Of a DNA stretch of 33,701 nt, positions 1-9,078 are shown one piece after another (within the stretch, counting starts at the first letter, position 1; each line of letters begins with the position of its first letter). A model generated the notes under the pieces. The model did not search any database. It saw only the letters and a list, made by a program, of their open reading frames with translations, and had not been told where the DNA came from. The translations under genes and the position numbers were made by a program. The DNA lies in contig JAMPXM010000005.1 of NCBI GenBank assembly GCA_023701225.1, positions 1 to 33,701 on the forward strand, read 5' to 3'. The stretch is from Pseudobdellovibrionaceae bacterium (GTDB lineage: Bacteria; Bdellovibrionota; Bdellovibrionia; Bdellovibrionales; JAMPXM01).

Positions 1-1
1 C

Positions 2-664
2 ATGAAGTCCTACGGACCCACAGATATTCACCTTGCAACTCAGCCTGCCTTTCCTAGTGCCGCAGGTGAGGGCCCCAAACTCGTGATTCGCGCTGCGAAT
101 GGCAATGTTGGAATTGGCAATTTGTCGCCAGCGGAAAAGTTGCATGTGAGCGGAAATGTCCGAATCGATGGAACGGCCTATGGGAATTTCAGTGGCACCT
201 TCCGTGGGACAGGTTATGGAAATTTCAATGGAACCTTCGTGGAAACATCGGATGAGCGCTTAAAGAAGGACTTTTCGTCAATTGATCATTCTCTTGAGAA
301 GCTCCTCAGGATTCATGGTTATACGTTTTACTGGCAGGATCCGAGTCGAGGCGGGGAACGTCGAATTGGACTGAAGGCACAAGAGGTCGAAAGGTCATTC
401 CCCGAACTTGTCAAGACCACCGCCGACGGTTTCAAGGCCGTGGCCTACCAGAATTTGGTTGCTCCAATTATCGAGGGACTTCGCGAACTTCATGAAAAAA
501 TTCTCGCCCTCATCAACGCCGACAAGCGACATGATCAGCGTATATCTGAGTTGGAACGGAAGATCGAAACGCTCGTCCAGCATCAAACTGAACTGGAAAG
601 AGAAAACGACACACTTCATCGCATGCTTCAGATACAGCCTCACTCCGGACCAAAGTCTCGATAG
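2..664 (+). CDS. Peptidase S74 (intramolecular chaperone) domain protein, 3' end
   Basis: The frame is open from the window edge to TAG and the sequence begins mid-domain, so the true start is probably upstream; the ATG at position 2 is not a supported start. Two near-identical units (YGNFSGTF, YGNFNGTF) and a VGIG motif give the beta-rich look of tail-fibre or adhesin stalks. Around residues 82-165 is the S74 chaperone domain: the S83-D84 pair in TSDERLKKD is the family's self-cleavage dyad, followed by the GLKAQEV segment. The last 60 residues are a predicted coiled coil rich in E, L and R. Members trimerise and cut off their own C-terminal chaperone after folding. In non-phage genomes such proteins are usually surface adhesins; nothing phage-like lies nearby. 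The family call is firm; the role is inferred. Confidence 0.85.
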   Translation: MKSYGPTDIHLATQPAFPSAAGEGPKLVIRAANGNVGIGNLSPAEKLHVSGNVRIDGTAYGNFSGTFRGTGYGNFNGTFVETSDERLKKDFSSIDHSLEKLLRIHGYTFYWQDPSRGGERRIGLKAQEVERSFPELVKTTADGFKAVAYQNLVAPIIEGLRELHEKILALINADKRHDQRISELERKIETLVQHQTELERENDTLHRMLQIQPHSGPKSR

Positions 665-824
665 ATACCGTGTGACTGGATTCTGCCCGAAGGAAATTCA
701 CTAAATCAGGATCAACGGCCTCACGCTGTCGAGACGTTCGACACGCGCTCGCGCGATTTGTTCCTCTTGGTTTAAAAGCGAAACCAGGCGCGCTGGGCGC
801 ATCTGTACAACATATTGAAATCAT

Positions 825-830
825 ACAATT
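825..830 (+). promoter_or_regulatory. Possible -10 element for the 906 lipoprotein gene
   Basis: TACAAT lies about 75 nt before the ATG, in the AT-rich part of an otherwise gene-free 240-bp stretch. No convincing -35 is visible at 16-18 bp. This is a weak candidate; it matters only because the upstream S74 gene ends 240 bp away and the lipoprotein probably has its own promoter. Confidence 0.3.
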
Positions 831-905
831 TTATTGCGACCGTGCCGTGGCACAGAACTTGGACTCCTTCGCTTCGTCGATGTTTTCTCTATTGAGGAGT
901 TTTTT

Positions 906-1442
906 ATGAAGTCGCAATTGTATCCTTGGCGTTGGTTTGTATTGAGTGCGGCCGTGGCGTTCTTCGGAGTGTCGGTCGCGTGTGGCAAGAAACAGCCGGC
1001 CGCTGTGGAGCCGGGTCCGCGTGTGGTGTCGATTCAAGGTGATCGTGGTGGTCTGTCGATGGCCGGCTCGGTTGGAACTAACATGAGAATCACACTCGCG
1101 GAAGGTAGCACGACACTCACATTTGACATCGCACTTTCACAGACGCCGTCGTCTTCGGCACCTCAGCGCATCGGGAATTCGGATTATACGCTGCAAGCGA
1201 TGTGTGCCGATGTTTACTGTGATCGCGTGGGTCTTCTCTTGCAGACTGTGACGTACGCGACAGCGACCGCCCCCACAGTCACCAATGGTTATGCTGGATC
1301 GACTTCGTACATCGTCGGTCAGTCTTCTAAGGCGTACCTGTTCCGCGAAAACTTTCAAGGCAATCTGGAGCAGGTCGCGGTGAAAGTCGGCACTTACACG
1401 AGCATCTACGACGCCATGGTGGATCTGGGCGCTTACAACTGA
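906..1442 (+). CDS. Lipoprotein of unknown function (178 aa)
   Basis: I chose the ATG at 906 because GAGGAG sits 6 nt upstream and the product then begins with a lipoprotein signal peptide (MKSQLYPWRWFV..., lipobox SVAC with C26). The frame runs further upstream, but that start would bury the signal. The mature part is small and Ser/Thr/Ala/Val-rich, with a single Cys pair around CADVYCDR that could form a disulfide. No enzyme motif is visible. It is probably anchored to the inner leaflet of the outer membrane or to the periplasmic face of the inner membrane. The gene stands alone, closed by a strong terminator. I do not recognise a family. Confidence 0.85.
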   Translation: MKSQLYPWRWFVLSAAVAFFGVSVACGKKQPAAVEPGPRVVSIQGDRGGLSMAGSVGTNMRITLAEGSTTLTFDIALSQTPSSSAPQRIGNSDYTLQAMCADVYCDRVGLLLQTVTYATATAPTVTNGYAGSTSYIVGQSSKAYLFRENFQGNLEQVAVKVGTYTSIYDAMVDLGAYN

Positions 1443-1462
1443 TCGAGTTGGATCGGAATTCA

Positions 1463-1499
1463 ACAAAAGTCCATTGCAGGTTCTGCAATGGACTTTTGT
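1463..1499. terminator. Bidirectional rho-independent terminator
   Basis: A perfect 16-bp inverted repeat (1463-1478 with 1484-1499) encloses a 5-nt loop. It carries an A-run on the left arm and a T-run on the right arm, so it works as read from either strand. It lies between the convergent lipoprotein gene (+) and the ABC ATPase pair (-) and can end both transcripts. Confidence 0.88.
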
Positions 1500-1533
1500 C
1501 TATTTTGATTCAGTGAATGTGCGTATTCGACCC

Positions 1534-2505
1534 TTAGGCGCGGATACAGGACGTCGAATGCGCTGGCCGTGTTTCCCGTAGTGACGGACATGTTGTTTTG
1601 CACTCTTCGATCATGTCCGGGCAGCGAGGATGGAAGTTGCATCCGCTGGGCGGGCGGATCGGGCTCGGCACATCCCCGTGCAGAATAATCCGCTGTTCCT
1701 TACGCTTCGGATCCGGAACTGGAATCGCCGACATCAGCGCGCGCGTGTAGGGATGCGTCGGGTGAAGGAACAATTCGTCAGCCTCGGCGATCTCAACCAC
1801 TTTTCCAAGATACATGACCGCGACGCGATTGGAGATGTGCTCGACGACTTTCAAGTCGTGGGCGATGAACAAGTACGTCAAGCCGAGCTTTTGCTGCAGA
1901 TCCATCAGGAGATTGATGACCTGTGCCTGAATCGACACATCCAATGCCGAGACGGGTTCGTCGCAGACGATGAATTTGGGTTCCACAGCCAATGCACGTG
2001 CGATGCCAATGCGCTGGCGTTGGCCGCCGGAGAATTCATGCGGGTAACGATTGATGTGTTCCGGACGCAGACCGACCGTATCCAGCAATTGCTTGACGCG
2101 GTCTTCGCGGTCTTTTTTGGAGTCGAAGAGGTTATGAATTTCCAATGGCTCCGCGATGATCGAACCGACCGTCATGCGTGGATTCAGAGACGCATACGGG
2201 TCTTGGAATATGATCTGCATCTTACGGCGGAGAGTGCGAAGTTCTTCGCCTTCGAGCCGCGTGATGTCCTGTCCTTCGAGGAAGACTTGGCCCGAGGTGG
2301 GCTCGATCAGCCGAATGATGCATCGGCCAAGCGTGGATTTTCCGCAGCCGGATTCACCGACCAGGCCCAACGTTTCGCCTTCTTTGATTTCCAAAGAAAC
2401 GCCCTGGACGGCTTTCACGCTCGCGACTTCGCGGGAAATCAAGCCGCCCTTGATCGGGAATGCTTTTGTGAGGTCTTTCACTTGGAGCAAGGGTGTTTGG
2501 CTCAT
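1534..2505 (-). CDS. Oligopeptide/dipeptide ABC transporter ATP-binding protein, OppF/DppF type
   Basis: This is the cytoplasmic ATPase of a peptide import system. Visible motifs are Walker A GESGCGKS (residues 50-57), Q-loop [11 protein letters not shown], signature SGGQRQR, Walker [12 protein letters not shown] and the switch His in IAHDL. The C-terminal Cys-containing extension (CNFHPRCP) is typical of Opp/Dpp ATPases, where it holds an iron-sulfur cluster. The frame could begin at a TTG at 2517, but GAAGG placed 5 nt before the ATG at 2505 supports the shorter 323-aa form. It lies 18 nt after its partner and is co-transcribed with it. No permease or binding-protein gene is in the window, so the substrate class is inferred from the family only. 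Confidence 0.93.
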   Translation of the reverse strand: MSQTPLLQVKDLTKAFPIKGGLISREVASVKAVQGVSLEIKEGETLGLVGESGCGKSTLGRCIIRLIEPTSGQVFLEGQDITRLEGEELRTLRRKMQIIFQDPYASLNPRMTVGSIIAEPLEIHNLFDSKKDREDRVKQLLDTVGLRPEHINRYPHEFSGGQRQRIGIARALAVEPKFIVCDEPVSALDVSIQAQVINLLMDLQQKLGLTYLFIAHDLKVVEHISNRVAVMYLGKVVEIAEADELFLHPTHPYTRALMSAIPVPDPKRKEQRIILHGDVPSPIRPPSGCNFHPRCPDMIEECKTTCPSLRETRPAHSTSCIRA

Positions 2506-2523
2506 CTGTACCTTCAAATGCCG

Positions 2524-3540
2524 TCAGTTTGGGGCCGGGTGAATGCACGCGGCCACATGTTTACCGCCGAACGGGAGAAGCGCGGGATCCGCCTGGCGGC
2601 AATCCTCTGCGGCGGCGGGGCACCGATCGGCGAACCGGCAACCTTTTGGAAGATTCAACAGCGACGGCACCATGCCTTTGATCGTTTGCAGACGCTCACG
2701 GCGATGGCCCGTCTCGAAGTGCGGGATCGAATCCAGAAGGCCCTTCGTGTAACGGTGTTTCGGGCGATAGAAGATATCCTCGACCGATCCGTATTCGACA
2801 ATGCGTCCCGCGTACATGATCGCGACATCATCGCAGGTTTCCGCGACGACGCCGAGGTCATGTGTGATCAGAATCATGGAGGCGTTGAATTCACGCTGCA
2901 GCTTGCGAATCAATTCCAAGACCTGCGCCTGGATCGTGACGTCAAGCGCGGTGGTCGGCTCGTCGGCGATCAAGAGCTTCGGGTTGCATGAGAGCGCCAT
3001 GGCGATCATCACGCGCTGACGCATTCCGCCCGACAACTGATGCGGATATTCGTCTACACGTTTATCCGCTTCGGGAATACCGACGAGCTTGAGCATCTCG
3101 ATCGTTTTGGTGCGCACATCTTGCTTCGTCAGATTCTTTTGATGAAGAGCGATCGCTTCGCCGATTTGGTTGCCGATGGTGAACACCGGGTTTAGCGAGG
3201 TCATTGGTTCTTGAAAAATCATGGCGATATCGTTGCCACGGATTTTACGCATTTCATCTTCAGGAAGGCTTAAGAGATTGCGGCCTTCGAAATTGATTTC
3301 GCCGCTTTCGATTTTTCCGGGAGGCGTCGGAATCAAACGCATGATCGAGAGGGAGGTCACGGACTTGCCGCAACCGGACTCACCGACGATGCCCAGAGTC
3401 TTGCCCTTTTCCAGTTGAAAGCTCACGTTGTCGACGGCGGTAAAATAGCCATCATCGGTCTTAAAACCGGTCCTCAGATTCTTCACTTCTAGAAGAACGC
3501 TCACGGGTGTCGGGCCTTTCATAGCTTTTGGAGTTGCCAT
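2524..3540 (-). CDS. Oligopeptide/dipeptide ABC transporter ATP-binding protein, OppD/DppD type
   Basis: Partner ATPase of the preceding entry. Walker A GESGCGKS is at residues 53-60, Q-loop is [12 protein letters not shown], signature LSGGMRQR, Walker [13 protein letters not shown], and the switch His is in ITHDLG. The C-terminal oligopeptide domain carries CRFADRCP and a later Cys. OppD and OppF normally form the nucleotide-binding heterodimer under two permeases (OppB/C). Here nothing upstream on this strand encodes permeases; the next gene is divergent. The start is ATG at 3540, directly preceded by an in-frame GTG. No clear Shine-Dalgarno is visible for either, so the exact start is uncertain by a codon. 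Confidence 0.92.
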   Translation of the reverse strand: MATPKAMKGPTPVSVLLEVKNLRTGFKTDDGYFTAVDNVSFQLEKGKTLGIVGESGCGKSVTSLSIMRLIPTPPGKIESGEINFEGRNLLSLPEDEMRKIRGNDIAMIFQEPMTSLNPVFTIGNQIGEAIALHQKNLTKQDVRTKTIEMLKLVGIPEADKRVDEYPHQLSGGMRQRVMIAMALSCNPKLLIADEPTTALDVTIQAQVLELIRKLQREFNASMILITHDLGVVAETCDDVAIMYAGRIVEYGSVEDIFYRPKHRYTKGLLDSIPHFETGHRRERLQTIKGMVPSLLNLPKGCRFADRCPAAAEDCRQADPALLPFGGKHVAACIHPAPN

Positions 3541-3590
3541 CACAGGGCTTCGCTCTATGGGCGATTTTGACCCAGGTCGGCAAGTGTTTC

Positions 3591-3596
3591 CTTATA
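3591..3596 (-). promoter_or_regulatory. Possible -10 element for the oppD-oppF pair
   Basis: Read on the minus strand this is TATAAG, 50 nt before the ATG, in the 210-bp divergent gap between oppD and the subtilase. The -35 region is poor, so this is only a candidate. The same gap must also hold the subtilase promoter, which I cannot place. Confidence 0.35.
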
Positions 3597-3751
3597 CAGG
3601 GCTGAAAGGGGAAAAGCCAGTGCTCTAGAGTTCTGGTGAGGCGGAAGTTTCGCCCCGAGTCATGGTGCAGATTTCAAAACAATAGCCGACTTCACTATTC
3701 AGGAGTCCGCTCGCTGTCCACACTGCTTCGAAGACTTATGCTGGGGGGGAC

Positions 3752-5260
3752 TTGGCAAGGTGGCGACTTTGTTTTTTATGCCTACTAGCGAGCGTCGCGG
3801 CTCGCGGAGGGGGCGCGGCGGACGTCCAATTGGAAACTTTTGCTCGTCGCCTTCAGGAGACCGACTTCGCCCGCTTTGCCAATCAGCCACTTCGTCAATT
3901 GAGTCCCGCGGAGTCGGATTTCATTCCGGCGGGTACGGAACTCAATGCAGTTTTTGATCTTTCTTGTCTCGCGACCTCCGAGAGGCGCAAGGGCGCCGAT
4001 CGGATCCGGCGGCAAGTTCAGATCCCCGCCGCGAGAATTCGGATGTTCAAGCCGCGGGCGGTAGGCGTGCGGACGGTGGCACTATCGGCCCTATCGCAGC
4101 TGCAGTCGGCGGTTTGGCGGTTGCCCAAGAGCATGTCCTGGGGGCAGTTGAAACGACAGGCGGCCGAAGAGCGGTGTTTGCGTGCGGTGGCGCCGGAAAC
4201 ATCGATTCGCACACTGACCACCGGCGACCCCTTGCTCGGTCGACAAGACCACCTACCGTCGATTGGTTGGCCCACGGCGCTGGCGCGATTTCAACCGGTC
4301 GTGGAGCGGGCATCGCCGATCGTTTTGGCGGTGATCGATACGGGCGTGGACTTATCCCACCCGGATCTGACGGCCAATTCCTGGGTCAATCCACGAGAAG
4401 TTCCGGGCAACGGCTTGGACGATGACTTCAATGGGTATATCGATGATGTGAACGGTTTCGACTTCAGCAATTGGTCCGGCGAATGCGGGCCAAAGAGCGA
4501 GGACTTTTATTTTCATCATGGGACTCATGTCGCCGGTTTGGCCGCGGCTCGTTGGGGCAATGCGGGAGGCGGGGCGGGGGTGAACGGTGTCGCGCGGATT
4601 ATGTCGTTGAACGTTTTTGGCGCGCGTAAATCAGCGCGGGTGTCGACGCTGGAAAACGCGCTTCGCTATGCTGTCGACAACGGCGCAAATGTCATCAATC
4701 TGAGTATCGGTGGGCGGGAATACACCAGTTCCATGCGTGAAACGCTCCGCTATGCCGTCAGTCGCGGTGTCGTGATCGTCGCGGCGGCCGGCAATGACGG
4801 CGTGGAGTTGAGCTGGAACCCGGCGACCGCACGGTTTGTCACCCCAGCCGTGTACGGCAAGGATATCGGCGGCATGATCACTGTAACTTCCGTAGATTCG
4901 CGCACGAATCGGCTTAGCGTGTTTTCCAACTTCAGCATGTTCCTCGTTGAGCTTTCGGCGCCTGGTGCGTTCCGCTCGGGATCGGTTTCGCAAGATGGGT
5001 TGTTCTCAACACTGCCGCACAACGGATATGGAAACCTGGCTGGCACGTCCATGTCGGCGCCATTGGTGAGTGGCGCAGCGGGATTGGCGCAAGCTTGGAT
5101 GCGGGTCGCCGGACATCCCTCTTCACCTGCACTGATCGAACGGGCTTTGGTCGAAAGCGCGCGTCCGGCGCCCGGTGCCTTCGTCTACACGCGCTCGGGT
5201 GGCATTCTCGATCTGGACGCGTTAGCGACGTGGCTGCAGAACCATGCGCCGCTCCCATGA
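3752..5260 (+). CDS. Secreted subtilisin-like serine protease (S8 family)
   Basis: An exported endopeptidase of 502 aa. The start is TTG, right behind a G-rich Shine-Dalgarno (GGGGGGA). It gives a signal peptide of about 23 residues, then a propeptide-like region to roughly residue 170. The catalytic triad is complete: D196 in VIDTGVDLSHPDL, H259 in HHGTHVAGLAA and S433 in GTSMSAP. The oxyanion Asn region is AAAGND. A D-N-rich insert after the Asp motif (NGLDDDFNGYIDD) resembles calcium sites of bacterial subtilases. No C-terminal sorting domain is seen. It stands alone, divergent from oppD and convergent with the hydrolase that ends 14 nt away. A degradative or self-processing role outside the cytoplasm is inferred. 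Confidence 0.93.
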   Translation: MARWRLCFLCLLASVAARGGGAADVQLETFARRLQETDFARFANQPLRQLSPAESDFIPAGTELNAVFDLSCLATSERRKGADRIRRQVQIPAARIRMFKPRAVGVRTVALSALSQLQSAVWRLPKSMSWGQLKRQAAEERCLRAVAPETSIRTLTTGDPLLGRQDHLPSIGWPTALARFQPVVERASPIVLAVIDTGVDLSHPDLTANSWVNPREVPGNGLDDDFNGYIDDVNGFDFSNWSGECGPKSEDFYFHHGTHVAGLAAARWGNAGGGAGVNGVARIMSLNVFGARKSARVSTLENALRYAVDNGANVINLSIGGREYTSSMRETLRYAVSRGVVIVAAAGNDGVELSWNPATARFVTPAVYGKDIGGMITVTSVDSRTNRLSVFSNFSMFLVELSAPGAFRSGSVSQDGLFSTLPHNGYGNLAGTSMSAPLVSGAAGLAQAWMRVAGHPSSPALIERALVESARPAPGAFVYTRSGGILDLDALATWLQNHAPLP

Positions 5261-5274
5261 TATGGGTCATATGC

Positions 5275-6069
5275 TCAGGGATGTTTGGCGCGACGATGCG
5301 GAGCCGAAGTTTCAGTCCGTGCTTCTACTGGGGTCGCGACTCTGTTGAGGAAAGATTCCACACGCGGAACGTACTCGTTCGGATAATCACGTAATCCTTT
5401 GAGGTGTTGAGCTTCGGGGAGCGAGAGGACTTCCAGATCCAAATGATCCTGAAGTGAGAAAAACTCTTCGATCGCCGAAGGCGGCACTAGAGAGTCTTGC
5501 CAACCGCGGACTGAGAGCACCGGGAAGTCGCTCGGGATTTCTTTCAAGGTCTGCCGCATTTGTTCACGAAAGCCGATGCCCCAGAGAAGCATGGAGGCTC
5601 CGGTGAATCCCGCCCGGAGGACGCGACTCTTCACTTTGTATTCTTGCTCGTAGAGGTTCCAAATACACCGGGGCAATTGCAAGAACGGACCGCCATCACA
5701 AATCAGACCTGCGATATCTTGAGCCCGGCGTCTTGCGACGGCTTGAAGCGCGCTACTGGATGGCATTGAAAACGTAAAGAGCACTTTCCGTCCGGGAATC
5801 GCGTTCAGAATGGACTCGATTTGATCGGCCCAAACATGCCGTACGCCGAAACGAAGATCGCCCGTGATCGGTAGCTGATCTTGCGGCCGCTTTTGACTGA
5901 AAATCAGGTCGAAGCGAACGCTATCAAAGCCAAGGTCGGAGGCCAGTCGAGCGTGGCGCAGAACAGTTCGGCGGCTGCCGCCAAAATGGTGCACAAAAAC
6001 GATCGTCTCCGCGAAGCGACGGTTCTTGGCGTGCATCCACTCAGCATGAAACGGCAGCTTTTCGCTCAA
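5275..6069 (-). CDS. Alpha/beta hydrolase coupled to the E1 gene
   Basis: A 264-aa cytoplasmic hydrolase fold: an oxyanion-type HHFGGS at the N-terminus, a nucleophile-elbow strand with S101 in TFSMPS, a late Asp in GWQDSLVPP and a final His in EAQHLKG. The usual G-x-S-x-G elbow is altered because both flanking glycines are replaced, so activity is likely but not certain. The start is TTG at 6069. It overlaps the stop of the upstream E1 gene in the form TTGA, and GGGAG lies about 9 nt before it, so translation is coupled to E1. The substrate is unknown. A thioesterase or acyl-CoA/ester role near the pyruvate dehydrogenase step would fit the context but is inference. Confidence 0.75.
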   Translation of the reverse strand: MSEKLPFHAEWMHAKNRRFAETIVFVHHFGGSRRTVLRHARLASDLGFDSVRFDLIFSQKRPQDQLPITGDLRFGVRHVWADQIESILNAIPGRKVLFTFSMPSSSALQAVARRRAQDIAGLICDGGPFLQLPRCIWNLYEQEYKVKSRVLRAGFTGASMLLWGIGFREQMRQTLKEIPSDFPVLSVRGWQDSLVPPSAIEEFFSLQDHLDLEVLSLPEAQHLKGLRDYPNEYVPRVESFLNRVATPVEARTETSAPHRRAKHP

Positions 6070-8975
6070 TGACGATCTCCCGTGTAGCCGGATTCATCCG
6101 GCCACAGATTGCGCCAAGATTGTCCTTCGACCGACTCACCCATGGTTTGCACTTGAGCGAGAATACGAGGGCTGACCTTGACCTGTTCGAGCGCGGTCTC
6201 CGCCAAAACCTTGCCGGCGGCTTCCACGACGGCCTTCGCATCCAGATGATGATAGGCGTAGATTTCGTCCGGACGACCGCATTTGGAGTGCTTGCGGACG
6301 GCGAGCGACTCTTGCTTTACGCCGATGATGGAACCGATGTTGTCGAGAAGGCCCGGCTCGCCGTCATGCACGCTGACGATCGGCGTGCGACGACCGGCGA
6401 GCGTTGCGACTTCCGCCGGGTGAGCGCCGCCATTCGGTACGGGCTGCAGGATGAGAGAGCCATCGATACCGAGCTCGTGCTTGAGAAAGTGGTAATCGTT
6501 CTCGTGTGCCTGGTTGCCGAGGAGAAGATCCGGGCTCGTCACCATGATGACATTCGCGTAAATGCCCTTCTGAAGAAGTTCTTCCGATGCCTGAATCGCT
6601 TCAGTGCCAAGAGCGCCCATAGCGAAAATATTCACGACGTTGTCGCCGGGCTCGTAGCCCGCGTAGCCGCGGTAATCGAGAAGATAATAGGCACCACGCA
6701 GAACATCTTGGCGGACGTGTTCGAGCATGTGCTCTTCGGCGACGTTGGTTAGAGTCGACTCATCCACCGCGCCTTCGATCGTCAGGCCTGCCGGATGCAG
6801 CGGTTGTCCATTCCAATCTTGCTTGAAGCGCGCCTGGCGTTTCAAACATTGGTTCATGAGTTTTTGTTCCACGCCGCGCGTGACACCTCGGATGAGCACA
6901 CCCGTGCGGCCTTCGTTGTCGAGAGTGACATGGCGGCGGACCGACTCTGCTAAAATCCAGTCCAACTCCAGGCAGAAGAACGGTTCCCAGGTGATCTGAT
7001 TCGGAATCTGGAAGTCGGATTTCCAACCGTGCTGCGCGCCTTCCGGAGAGAGCGTGATTCCGGACGGAGTGCCGACGAGAATGAAGCTCGATTTCCAATA
7101 CAAGTCATAGAAAAACTGGTCGTGCGCGCGCTTGATGAAGAAGTCGTAAACGGTCATCAGCGGCAGAATCGGAACGCCAACGAAGTCGCGCATTTTACCG
7201 TAGGAGCCCAAGCACGACATGACGTTCCCCTCGGCGATCTCGAAGCGCAGGAAGCGGTCGCTTTTCTCCTCGCCCGGGACGAGATCGGGAGCTTTTTTAT
7301 CTTTCACGCCGAAATCGGTTTCATAATCCGGTACAACCGGCACGCCGAAGATCTTGCCATCCATCGCAGGGTTCAAGTTCGTCGACGTGCCGACGTCTGG
7401 AGCCATGGAGACAAGCAGCTCGGACGGGACCTTCCATGTGTTTTCTTCAGGCGTCAGGCCCTTTTCGTTTTTCCCGGTGCCATTGGTATTGGCGATGCGC
7501 GTGAGTTTGGCCGTGCATTGACCGAGCATCCACTGCGTGTGAGGAAAGCTCGCCATCTTCAAATTGATGCCGAAGCTGGTCGGAATCTCGCCGTTCTCCT
7601 GAATGCGGCGAGCAAAGAGCTGGAGGTTCTTCTCCTTGAGCTCGGCCTGCGCGCGGATATCAGCGAAAAGCTCTTCGCCACGTAATTTCAAGAAGCGGCC
7701 CTCTTCGCTTTTGGCGTCGAAGCGCGCGAAGAGACGATCCGCCGGGAGTTCCTGCGCTTCGCGCAAGGCATCGACTTCATCTTGCGTGGGCAAAGCCGAG
7801 TGATTGCCTTGCGAAGCGGCCGAGCGAAGTCCCCAGCCCTTGACCGTATGGGCGATGATCATGGTCGGCTTGTGCTTGACCTCTTTCGACTTCAGCATCG
7901 CTTCGGCGAGCAAAATGATGTCGTGTCCGCCGAGATCGCGAAGCGCCCAATACAGTTCGCTGTCGTTGACGTGATCGAGGAACTTCTTCAGTTTCGGATG
8001 CGTCTTCAGCAAACCCTTGCGCAGACCTGCCATGTCATTGATGAGGAGCAGCGCTTGCAACTCGTAGTCTTCCAGTTCCTTTTCCAGCCAATTTTGGAAG
8101 ACTTTGCCGTCGGGGCGTTCGAAGAGTTTCAAGCGCCGGTGTCCGTGACGGACTTGAATCACGTCCCAACCGTTCGCGATCATCGTGCGTTCGATCCGAT
8201 CGGCATCAGTGCCGTTCATGATTTTTTTGTTCGTGATCCGGTGTCCATCGAGTGACTGGCGATTGTAGTCGACGATCCACGTGAGATTCCCGAGCTCGCG
8301 TTCTGCGAAGTCCGGAATGGCTTCGTAGCAAGAGCCCTCGCGGAATTCCGAATCGCCCAGAATCGCCCAGAAGTGGGCGTCTGGCACGTCATAACCGTGC
8401 TCTTGAGCGAAGCGGTACGCGAGAGCGAGATAGCCGGCGTTGACCGGCGGAATACCCACGGTGCCGGACGGAAGGAAACCATGATGATCCGGGTCGTAGT
8501 GGGAATGATAGGATTGGAACACAGGCTCGCCGTTTTGCGGGAACTTGCGCAAATTGTGCATGACCTGATCCGCCTCTTCGGGCGTGAACTTTTCGAGTCC
8601 GTTTTTCAGGAAAAGGTCGAGCAGGTAATTGTACGTGTGGTCCACTGGGGCCGCATGCGGCTTGTTGGCGACGTAGTCAAAACCGGACTTCGCTAAAAGA
8701 TGAAGCGCTCCGGTGATATGCAGGGAGCTGGCGCAGGCCGCCGGGTGGCCGCCGACTTTCGGATCGCCCTTGGTCGCGTCTTCGCGGTTATTTGCAAGCC
8801 AGATCATTTGCGTCGTCATGTAGTGGACGCGCCCGCAGATGCGATCCAGCGTCTCTTTGCGGACGTCGATCCGAGTTTGGATCCGTTTGTCAGCGGGTTT
8901 ATCAGAGCGCTTGTCAGAGCGGTTATCCGCGCGTTTATCAGCGCGAGCATCGACACGAGTTTTGCTTTTATTCAC
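6066..8975 (-). CDS. aceE: 2-oxoacid (pyruvate) dehydrogenase E1, homodimeric AceE type
   Basis: Thiamine-diphosphate enzyme that decarboxylates pyruvate and passes the acetyl group to the lipoyl domain of E2. The order matches AceE: an N-terminal TPP domain with GDSEF (G207-D208) and NLTWIVDYNRQSLDG, the segment GGHDIILLAEAMLKSK...PTMIIAHTVKGWG, a transketolase-like central domain, and an ending of the AceE kind (GRPDE...YHHLDAKAV). At 969 aa it is about 80 longer than E. coli AceE (887). The start is GTG at 8975 with a strong Shine-Dalgarno (AAGGGGA, 6 nt away). The first 40 residues are a charged tail built of repeated tetrapeptides of the type (A/S)-D-(K/N)-R encoded by 12-bp repeats. In E. 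coli this end of AceE binds E2. E2 and E3 lie 17 kb away on the other strand. Confidence 0.85.
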   Translation of the reverse strand: MNKSKTRVDARADKRADNRSDKRSDKPADKRIQTRIDVRKETLDRICGRVHYMTTQMIWLANNREDATKGDPKVGGHPAACASSLHITGALHLLAKSGFDYVANKPHAAPVDHTYNYLLDLFLKNGLEKFTPEEADQVMHNLRKFPQNGEPVFQSYHSHYDPDHHGFLPSGTVGIPPVNAGYLALAYRFAQEHGYDVPDAHFWAILGDSEFREGSCYEAIPDFAERELGNLTWIVDYNRQSLDGHRITNKKIMNGTDADRIERTMIANGWDVIQVRHGHRRLKLFERPDGKVFQNWLEKELEDYELQALLLINDMAGLRKGLLKTHPKLKKFLDHVNDSELYWALRDLGGHDIILLAEAMLKSKEVKHKPTMIIAHTVKGWGLRSAASQGNHSALPTQDEVDALREAQELPADRLFARFDAKSEEGRFLKLRGEELFADIRAQAELKEKNLQLFARRIQENGEIPTSFGINLKMASFPHTQWMLGQCTAKLTRIANTNGTGKNEKGLTPEENTWKVPSELLVSMAPDVGTSTNLNPAMDGKIFGVPVVPDYETDFGVKDKKAPDLVPGEEKSDRFLRFEIAEGNVMSCLGSYGKMRDFVGVPILPLMTVYDFFIKRAHDQFFYDLYWKSSFILVGTPSGITLSPEGAQHGWKSDFQIPNQITWEPFFCLELDWILAESVRRHVTLDNEGRTGVLIRGVTRGVEQKLMNQCLKRQARFKQDWNGQPLHPAGLTIEGAVDESTLTNVAEEHMLEHVRQDVLRGAYYLLDYRGYAGYEPGDNVVNIFAMGALGTEAIQASEELLQKGIYANVIMVTSPDLLLGNQAHENDYHFLKHELGIDGSLILQPVPNGGAHPAEVATLAGRRTPIVSVHDGEPGLLDNIGSIIGVKQESLAVRKHSKCGRPDEIYAYHHLDAKAVVEAAGKVLAETALEQVKVSPRILAQVQTMGESVEGQSWRNLWPDESGYTGDRH
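8884..8955 (-). repeat. Six 12-bp tandem units in the 5' end of the E1 gene
   Basis: Units run 8884-8895, 8896-8907, 8908-8919, 8920-8931, 8932-8943 and a diverged 8944-8955. Read in the coding direction each encodes a tetrapeptide such as ADKR, ADNR, SDKR or SDKP. Because the unit length is a multiple of three, copy number can change without a frameshift. Confidence 0.9.
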
Positions 8976-9017
8976 AGCGATCCCCTTCGAATTCCCTCAA
9001 TCCCCAAAACAGCACTT

Positions 9018-9045
9018 TACTTAGCACCACGTAGGGAAAGGTCAA
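9018..9045 (-). promoter_or_regulatory. Possible promoter of the E1-hydrolase pair
   Basis: On the minus strand TTGACC (9045-9040) is followed after 16 bp by TAAGTA (9023-9018). The -35 is good and the -10 is weak. It would give a leader of about 40 nt before the GTG. Confidence 0.3.
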
Positions 9046-9078
9046 GTCATAGTGAAAATTGTTAAACCGTTCAGCTAC

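Noticed and set aside
2-664. Phage tail-fibre gene as a sign of a prophage
   Set aside because: No other phage gene is present, and S74 domains also occur in chromosomal adhesins.
1630-2991. 453-aa plus-strand open frame opposite the ABC ATPases
   Set aside because: It is antisense to two clearly coding ATPase genes with all motifs and no ribosome site or domain of its own.
5254-5266. CCCAT/ATGGG hairpin between the protease and hydrolase stops
   Set aside because: It has a five-bp stem with no T-run; too weak to call a terminator.
8350-8369. Ten-bp direct repeat GAATCGCCCA in the E1 gene
   Set aside because: It falls on the conserved TPP motif and the unit is not a multiple of three, so it is probably chance.
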